DNA of 8,858 bases, from the NCBI GenBank assembly GCA_900555805.1, contig USMJ01000030.1, positions 1 to 8,858 of the forward strand, given 5' to 3'. The stretch's first letter is position 1. Each line of letters opens with the position of its first letter. Under the pieces are notes generated by a model. It was not told where the DNA came from and did not search any database. It was given only the letters and a program-made list of their open reading frames with translations. The DNA is from an uncultured Oscillospiraceae bacterium (lineage in GTDB: Bacteria > Bacillota > Clostridia > Oscillospirales > Acutalibacteraceae). Of the stretch, positions 5,649-8,858 are shown in pieces. A program made the position numbers and the translations under genes.

Positions 5649-6653
5649 TCAGTCGAATTCCCTTATGTTCTGTATGCCTATTCTTCTTTCGCCGTTTTCG
5701 ATCTGCTTTATCATTTCGGTCAGCTTGTCGTTGACGGGCGTCGCTACGGAATATTTTTTGCCGAGGGACGAAATATATCCGTTCATGATGTCAATTTCGG
5801 TTTTCTTCCCGGCTTCGAGAGCCTGAAGCGTGGACGGCTTGACGTTTTTGTTCTTCTTGCCGACTATGGCGACGACCGCGCCGCATATGGCGTTCCAGAC
5901 CTTCGAGTCGCTGAGCATCAGCAGGTTATAGTCGAGCAGAGCGCCGTATTTCGGGACCTTCATGTTCATCGCCGAGGCGACGTTCATGGCTTCCCTCGCT
6001 ATTTTCAGGAAAGTCATTTTGGCTGTCTTATCCGTGAGTATATCGCCCAGATTCTTTCCCGAAACGCCCGCTATCGCGTTGATGCAAGAGTTTATTATAA
6101 GCTTCGAATAGAGCCTTGCATTGATGTTTTCGCTTATCTTGGTCGGATATACCGTCGATAACATATCTTTGAGGTACCCGAGCTTTTCCGATTTATTTCC
6201 GCCGAGCATTCCTATGTAGAATTCGCCGCTTGTCGTGACATTGACGAAGTTTTTCTTTTCCATCGTTGCGCCGAAGCCTATCATGCAGCCGACCGCTCTG
6301 TCTTCGCCGACTATACCCGCGAGCGTTTCGACGCAAAGTCCGTTCTGCAGGCTGACGGCGATCGAATCCTCCTTGAGAAGTCTCAGCGACTTTTCGGCGA
6401 GTTCGGGCATCTGCTGATACTTGGTCGCTATCATCACGATGTCATAAGTTCCCTCGACGCTCTCTATGTCGGGGTACGCCTTGAGTTTCACAAGACGGTC
6501 GCCCTTTACGCCGGTTATGGTGAATCCATTTTTTTCGATGAGCTTTGCGTTTTCTTCTCCGTGAGCGACGACTTCTATGTCATAGCCGCTGCTTCTTGCT
6601 ACCGTGGCAATCGTGCCGCCGATACAGCCGACGCCGATAATCAATGTTTTCAA
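5649..6653 (-). CDS. Ketopantoate reductase (PanE/ApbA) family protein
   Basis: A 334-residue NADPH-dependent reductase of the family that converts 2-dehydropantoate to pantoate for coenzyme A synthesis. The Rossmann motif GVGCIGG is at 7-13, QNG at 103-105 (N104), and the catalytic block YSKLIINSCINAI gives K184, N188 and N192, which align with K176, N180 and N184 of the E. coli enzyme. E286 in TEIDIMNGY corresponds to the conserved substrate-binding glutamate. All key residues are present and length is within the family range. The start is TTG at 6653, supported by GGAG 8 bases upstream; the nearer ATG is in another frame and hits a stop within three codons. It is the first gene of a four-gene operon. 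No panB or panC is present and the family includes enzymes for other 2-oxo acids, so I leave the symbol blank. Confidence 0.9.
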   Translation of the reverse strand: MKTLIIGVGCIGGTIATVARSSGYDIEVVAHGEENAKLIEKNGFTITGVKGDRLVKLKAYPDIESVEGTYDIVMIATKYQQMPELAEKSLRLLKEDSIAVSLQNGLCVETLAGIVGEDRAVGCMIGFGATMEKKNFVNVTTSGEFYIGMLGGNKSEKLGYLKDMLSTVYPTKISENINARLYSKLIINSCINAIAGVSGKNLGDILTDKTAKMTFLKIAREAMNVASAMNMKVPKYGALLDYNLLMLSDSKVWNAICGAVVAIVGKKNKNVKPSTLQALEAGKKTEIDIMNGYISSLGKKYSVATPVNDKLTEMIKQIENGERRIGIQNIREFD

Positions 6654-6700
6654 AATATCATCTCCGTATATATCTATATATAATATAAATTATAATATTA

Positions 6701-6729
6701 ACTATAGCTTTATTGCCGCCAGTTGTCAA
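6701..6729 (-). promoter_or_regulatory. Sigma-A-type promoter of four-gene operon
   Basis: On the minus strand: -35 TTGACA (6729-6724, perfect), a 17-bp spacer, and -10 TATAGT (6706-6701, one mismatch). The start of transcription is predicted near 6694, with an AT-rich leader of about 40 nt before the TTG start at 6653. No further promoter is visible in the short gaps of the operon. Confidence 0.88.
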
Positions 6730-6814
6730 GCGAAACAGCGAAAATCGGCAGAAAACCGATATGCCGCGGCTGTTTATCCATGGAATTTCGGGGCATGATA
6801 GCAATGTACGGTCT

Positions 6815-6845
6815 TTGAAGAAACTTGGATTTAAAACGTTATAAG
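6815..6845 (+). promoter_or_regulatory. Weak promoter candidate before DUF421 gene
   Basis: TTGAAG (6815-6820) and TATAAG (6840-6845) are separated by 19 bp, longer than ideal. Some plus-strand promoter must lie in 6730-6860 because the upstream operon runs the other way. This is the best match I found, but it is weak. Confidence 0.25.
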
Positions 6846-6868
6846 GTTTTTCCGAAAGGTTTGATATT

Positions 6869-7543
6869 ATGGATTATCTGAAAATTTTCCTGACGGCTCT
6901 GTTTTCCGCCGTCGTGCTGTTTATCCTCACTAAGCTCATGGGTCATAAACAGATGGCTCAGCTTGACGTTTTCGACTATGTCAACGGAATCACTATCGGC
7001 TCTATCGTCGCCGAGCTCGCGACGGAGCTTGAAGATCCGCTGAAGCCGCTCATAGCCTTGCTTGTCTATGCGGTCGTCGCTCTCGTCCTGAGCGTTGTCA
7101 GCAACAAGTTCCCCTCGTCGAGAAAGATCATTCTCGGCCACCCTGTTCTTCTTCTCGACAACGGAAAGCTGTTCAGGAGCAACTTCAAAAAGTCCAAGCT
7201 CGATCTGAATGAATTTCTCTATCTTTGCCGCGCGCAGGGCTATTTCGATATAAGCCGGATCCAGACCGCCGTCTTTGAAGCGAACGGCTCCGTCAGCATT
7301 CTGCCCAAGAGCGCTAACCGACCCGCCACGCCCGAGGACATGAAAATTTATCCGTCTCAGGAAAAGCCTGTCACAGAGGTCGTCATGGACGGCAAGATCG
7401 TCACGGGGAGCCTCGAAAAGCTTCTGAAAAATGAGGACTGGCTCGTTTCTCAGCTTAAAAGACAGGGCATCCCCTCGATCGGACAAACATTTTTCGCTTT
7501 CGTCAACGACAAGCAGGAACTCACCGCGTACCCCAAAGACTGA
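6869..7543 (+). CDS. DUF421 (YetF-like) membrane protein
   Basis: A 224-residue protein of the DUF421 family, represented by B. subtilis YetF, YdfS and YrbG. The N-terminal third is membrane-embedded: hydrophobic segments at about 4-22, 37-49 and 58-78. The family block MGHKQMAQLDVFDYVNGITIGSI at 24-46 follows the first helix. The soluble C-terminal part carries the recognisable DUF421 pattern of a short strand (PVLLLDNGKL, 92-101), a helix with EFLYLCRAQGYFDI (115-128) and AVFEANGSVSILPK (134-147), then a poorly conserved tail with strand-helix repeats. The molecular role is not established; relatives have been linked to spore germination or stress, which I treat as background only. AAAGG lies about 10 bases before the ATG. 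It is divergent from the panE-family operon, and its stop is 8 bp before the -35 box of the ABC gene with no terminator between, so readthrough into the ABC gene is likely. Confidence 0.92.
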   Translation: MDYLKIFLTALFSAVVLFILTKLMGHKQMAQLDVFDYVNGITIGSIVAELATELEDPLKPLIALLVYAVVALVLSVVSNKFPSSRKIILGHPVLLLDNGKLFRSNFKKSKLDLNEFLYLCRAQGYFDISRIQTAVFEANGSVSILPKSANRPATPEDMKIYPSQEKPVTEVVMDGKIVTGSLEKLLKNEDWLVSQLKRQGIPSIGQTFFAFVNDKQELTAYPKD

Positions 7544-7551
7544 CGGGCGGC

Positions 7552-7580
7552 TTGACAAAAATTTTTCTTCGTCATATACT
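7552..7580 (+). promoter_or_regulatory. Sigma-A-type promoter of ABC ATPase gene
   Basis: -35 TTGACA (7552-7557, perfect), a 17-bp spacer, and -10 TATACT (7575-7580, one mismatch). It starts 8 bp after the DUF421 stop. Transcription is predicted to begin near 7587, giving a leader of about 28 nt. Confidence 0.88.
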
Positions 7581-7593
7581 TGGTACACAGAAA

Positions 7594-7610
7594 CTCTCAG
7601 CGAGAGGTGA
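7594..7610 (+). promoter_or_regulatory. Ribosome binding site inside a small hairpin
   Basis: CTCTC (7594-7598) pairs with GAGAG (7602-7606) across the loop AGC. The right arm overlaps the ribosome binding site AGAGGTGA (7603-7610) of the ABC ATPase gene. The stem is short, so any effect on translation would be modest. The pairing fixes the start choice at 7615 by marking the ribosome binding site. Confidence 0.5.
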
Positions 7611-7614
7611 GTAT

Positions 7615-8283
7615 ATGTCACAGATTATTTGTAGGGATCTGACCCTCGGTTACGACGGAAAATCCGTCCTGTCGGGGCTGAATTTCACGGTCGAAAGCGG
7701 CGATTATCTCTGCATCGTCGGCGAAAACGGCTCGGGCAAGAGCACGCTCATGAAAGCGATTTTGGGGCTTAACGCGCCGATAAGCGGCAGCATAGAAACC
7801 GGCGACGGCCTCAAGCGCACGGAGATAGGCTATCTTCCGCAGCAGACGGTCGTTCAGAAAGATTTCCCGGCGTCGGTCGGCGAGATAGTCATATCGGGCT
7901 GTTTAAGCCGCTCGGGACACCGTCCGTTTTTCGGAAAAGAAGAGAAAGAACTCGCCCGAAAGAACATGGAAAGAATGGGAATATTACAGCTCAAGGACAG
8001 ATGCTACCGGGAACTGTCGGGCGGTCAGCAGCAAAGGACGCTTTTGGCGAGAGCCTTATGCGCCACAAAGAAGATGCTTCTTTTGGACGAACCTGTTTCG
8101 GGACTTGACCCGAAAGTGACCGAGGAAATGTATGAGCTTATATACAGCCTCTATAAAGACGACGGAATAACGGTAATCATGATATCGCACGATATGGCGG
8201 CGGCGGAAAAATACGCCAGACACATTCTTCATATCGGCGAGCCTGTGTTCTTCGGAACGAAAGAGGAATATTTTTTCAGATAA
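7615..8283 (+). CDS. Metal (Zn/Mn-type) ABC transporter ATP-binding protein
   Basis: A 222-residue ATPase subunit that would power import through a membrane permease. Visible motifs: Walker A GENGSGKST (36-44), Q-loop Q76 in IGYLPQQ, signature LSGGQQQR (134-141), Walker B MLLLDEP (154-160), D-loop SGLD and the switch histidine H192 in SHD. The stretch IGYLPQQTVVQKDFPASVGEIV around the Q-loop is characteristic of the ZnuC/MntB/SitB metal importer group. It is slightly shorter than typical ZnuC, losing only the variable C-terminal tail. An in-frame TTG at 7552 would lengthen it by 21 residues, but that TTG is the -35 box; the ATG at 7615 has a ribosome binding site and begins the family fold directly. 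No permease or binding protein gene follows, since a hairpin and a terminator come next, and the gene upstream is unrelated. The metal specificity cannot be told from sequence. Confidence 0.92.
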   Translation: MSQIICRDLTLGYDGKSVLSGLNFTVESGDYLCIVGENGSGKSTLMKAILGLNAPISGSIETGDGLKRTEIGYLPQQTVVQKDFPASVGEIVISGCLSRSGHRPFFGKEEKELARKNMERMGILQLKDRCYRELSGGQQQRTLLARALCATKKMLLLDEPVSGLDPKVTEEMYELIYSLYKDDGITVIMISHDMAAAEKYARHILHIGEPVFFGTKEEYFFR

Positions 8284-8286
8284 CGC

Positions 8287-8324
8287 CTTAAAGGGACTGC
8301 CGTATTATCGGCAGTCCCTTTAAG
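8287..8324 (+). other. Strong 16-bp hairpin after ABC gene
   Basis: Bases 8287-8302 pair perfectly with 8309-8324 around the loop TATTAT; the arms include AAAGGGACTGCCG and CGGCAGTCCCTTT. It begins 3 bases after the stop codon. No T run follows on either strand, so it is not a standard intrinsic terminator. It may protect the 3' end of the ABC mRNA or act with the terminator at 8351-8380. Confidence 0.7.
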
Positions 8325-8350
8325 CAAAGACGATAACAAAAACGAAAGCA

Positions 8351-8380
8351 AAAAGCGGCACGGTCAACCGTGTCGCTTTT
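8351..8380. terminator. Bidirectional terminator between convergent genes
   Basis: AAAAGCGGCACGG (8351-8363) pairs with CCGTGTCGCTTTT (8368-8380), 13 bp with one wobble and a TCAA loop. On the minus strand the stem is followed by TTTTTGCTTTCGTTTTTG; on the plus strand by TTTTAATGTGTTTTCTTTT. It can therefore end both the rightward ABC transcript and the leftward 34-aa gene. Confidence 0.85.
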
Positions 8381-8402
8381 AATGTGTTTTCTTTTCAGAG
8401 AA

Positions 8403-8507
8403 TTATTCTCCTTTGTCAATGCCCAACAGAGTGCGTATGAACAGGAAAATCGAATCGATTATCTGTAAAACGTCTGTTGTATCAACGTTAGCAAAAATAT
8501 CGCGCAT
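8403..8507 (-). CDS. 34-aa hydrophobic small protein
   Basis: A short reading frame with the marks of a real gene: AAGGAG (8523-8518) lies 10 bases upstream of the ATG, and a terminator (8351-8380) sits about 22 bases after the TAA stop. The peptide has an acidic N-terminus (MRDIFANVDTTD), a hydrophobic or amphipathic stretch LQIIDSIFLFIRTLLGI (14-30) interrupted by D18 and R25, and a polar end DKGE; net charge is about -3. This suggests a peripheral or single-pass membrane peptide. I do not recognise a family. It is convergent with the ABC gene. No convincing promoter was found: TATAAG (8547-8542) could be a -10 box but lacks a good -35. Confidence 0.6.
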   Translation of the reverse strand: MRDIFANVDTTDVLQIIDSIFLFIRTLLGIDKGE

Positions 8508-8764
8508 TTCTTCGCATCTCCTTAAAGTAGGTTTTTCATCTCTTATAGTTTAACAGCGGTAAATATAAACATGGTTAATAAAATGTTTATTAAATAATAA
8601 TAAACTAATTATAAAATATGAACAAACGGTGAATTTGGGGACAGATGTCGACCTAGTGGGCGACAGTGTCGGAAAACCGTCAGTTTATAGTTTATAAGCT
8701 GTTTAAAGTGAGCGGAAATTCACCCGTGCAAAATAAAAACATACCTGTTCGGTCGGGTTTGGTG
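8508..8764. other. Non-coding AT-rich stretch with small palindromes
   Basis: I see no gene here. The left part is the AT-rich upstream region of the 34-aa gene and contains an 8-bp inverted repeat (8585-8592 with 8598-8605). From 8640 a cluster of short palindromes follows: GACA/TGTC at 8640-8649, GTCGACC/GGGCGAC at 8647-8664 with one mismatch, CGACAGTGTCG at 8661-8671 and CGGAAAACCG at 8670-8679. They overlap, so only some can form at once. AGTTTAT is repeated in tandem near 8682-8695. No tRNA or known RNA family is recognisable. Confidence 0.55.
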
Positions 8765-8850
8765 TAGGGGCGGCGCGCGTTGTGCGCCGCACGAGTTTGC
8801 GAGTGCGCTCGCGACGGCGGCAGCCGTTGGGAGTGCGCGAGCAAGCTCGC
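8765..8850. repeat. Cluster of four GC-rich hairpins
   Basis: Four separate inverted repeats in under 90 bp: 8770-8778 with 8782-8790 (9 bp, one wobble), 8799-8803 with 8808-8812 (5 bp), 8814-8818 with 8823-8827 (5 bp), and 8837-8842 with 8845-8850 (6 bp). The word GAGTGCGC recurs at 8801 and 8831. The opening TGTAGGGGCGGC followed by a GC stem is, from memory, typical of interspersed repeats found in many clostridial and some cyanobacterial genomes. No gene is evident. The element may continue beyond the window. Confidence 0.7.
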
Positions 8851-8858
8851 CGCTGATT

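Noticed and set aside
5601..6161. 186-aa frame on the plus strand
   Set aside because: Antisense to the PanE-family gene; no motif or start signal.
7552..7614. TTG start giving a 21-residue N-terminal extension of the ABC ATPase
   Set aside because: The TTG is part of the -35 hexamer TTGACA and would lie upstream of the transcription start; the ATG at 7615 has a ribosome binding site.
6839..7621. 260-aa frame on the minus strand
   Set aside because: Covers the DUF421 gene and the ABC promoter in antisense; composition is that of a shadow frame.
8640..8858. CRISPR array
   Set aside because: The palindromes differ from one another and there is no regular repeat-spacer pattern.

Overview
The window looks like chromosomal DNA of a low-to-mid G+C anaerobic member of the Bacillota, most likely a clostridial gut-type lineage. 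The evidence is a membrane-anchored RNase Y, a class III ribonucleotide reductase activase (which implies anaerobic life), a cytoplasmic Zn-PLC-like protein and an EF-P-type SDR of kinds I associate with clostridial genomes, sigma-A-like promoters with 17-bp spacers, AGGAGG-type ribosome binding sites, and TTG starts. The genus cannot be read from this sequence.

Layout. (1) 1-157: GC-rich palindromes, then the terminator of rny. (2) 165-1909, minus strand: rny, with a TTG start, an approximately 150-nt leader and a consensus promoter. (3) 2004-3251: a distinctly AT-rich cassette. A 75-aa XRE-type regulator reads leftwards. Divergent from it is a promoter with two 14-bp direct repeats abutting its -35 box, driving a 191-aa single-span membrane protein and a 57-aa cysteine-rich protein, closed by a strong terminator. 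I do not recognise either product. (4) 6729 down to 3346, minus strand: a tightly packed four-gene operon behind one consensus promoter, encoding a ketopantoate reductase family enzyme, an SDR resembling the EF-P 5-aminopentanone reductase YmfI, a zinc-dependent phospholipase C family protein and NrdG. (5) 6869-8283, plus strand: a DUF421 (YetF-like) membrane protein, then an ATP-binding subunit of the zinc/manganese ABC transporter family with its own consensus promoter and no permease beside it. (6) 8287-8507: a strong hairpin, a bidirectional terminator, and a convergent 34-aa hydrophobic peptide gene. (7) 8508-8858: an AT-rich non-coding stretch that ends in a cluster of GC-rich hairpins.

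How the genes work together. Most units are independent housekeeping genes. The four-gene operon has gaps of 1, 14 and 4 bp, so its products are made together, but they have no textbook shared pathway. The AT-rich cassette is the best candidate for an undescribed system: it has its own regulator, probable operator, two unrecognised products and terminator, and its base composition differs from both neighbours. The 57-aa and 34-aa genes are short enough to be missed by standard gene callers.
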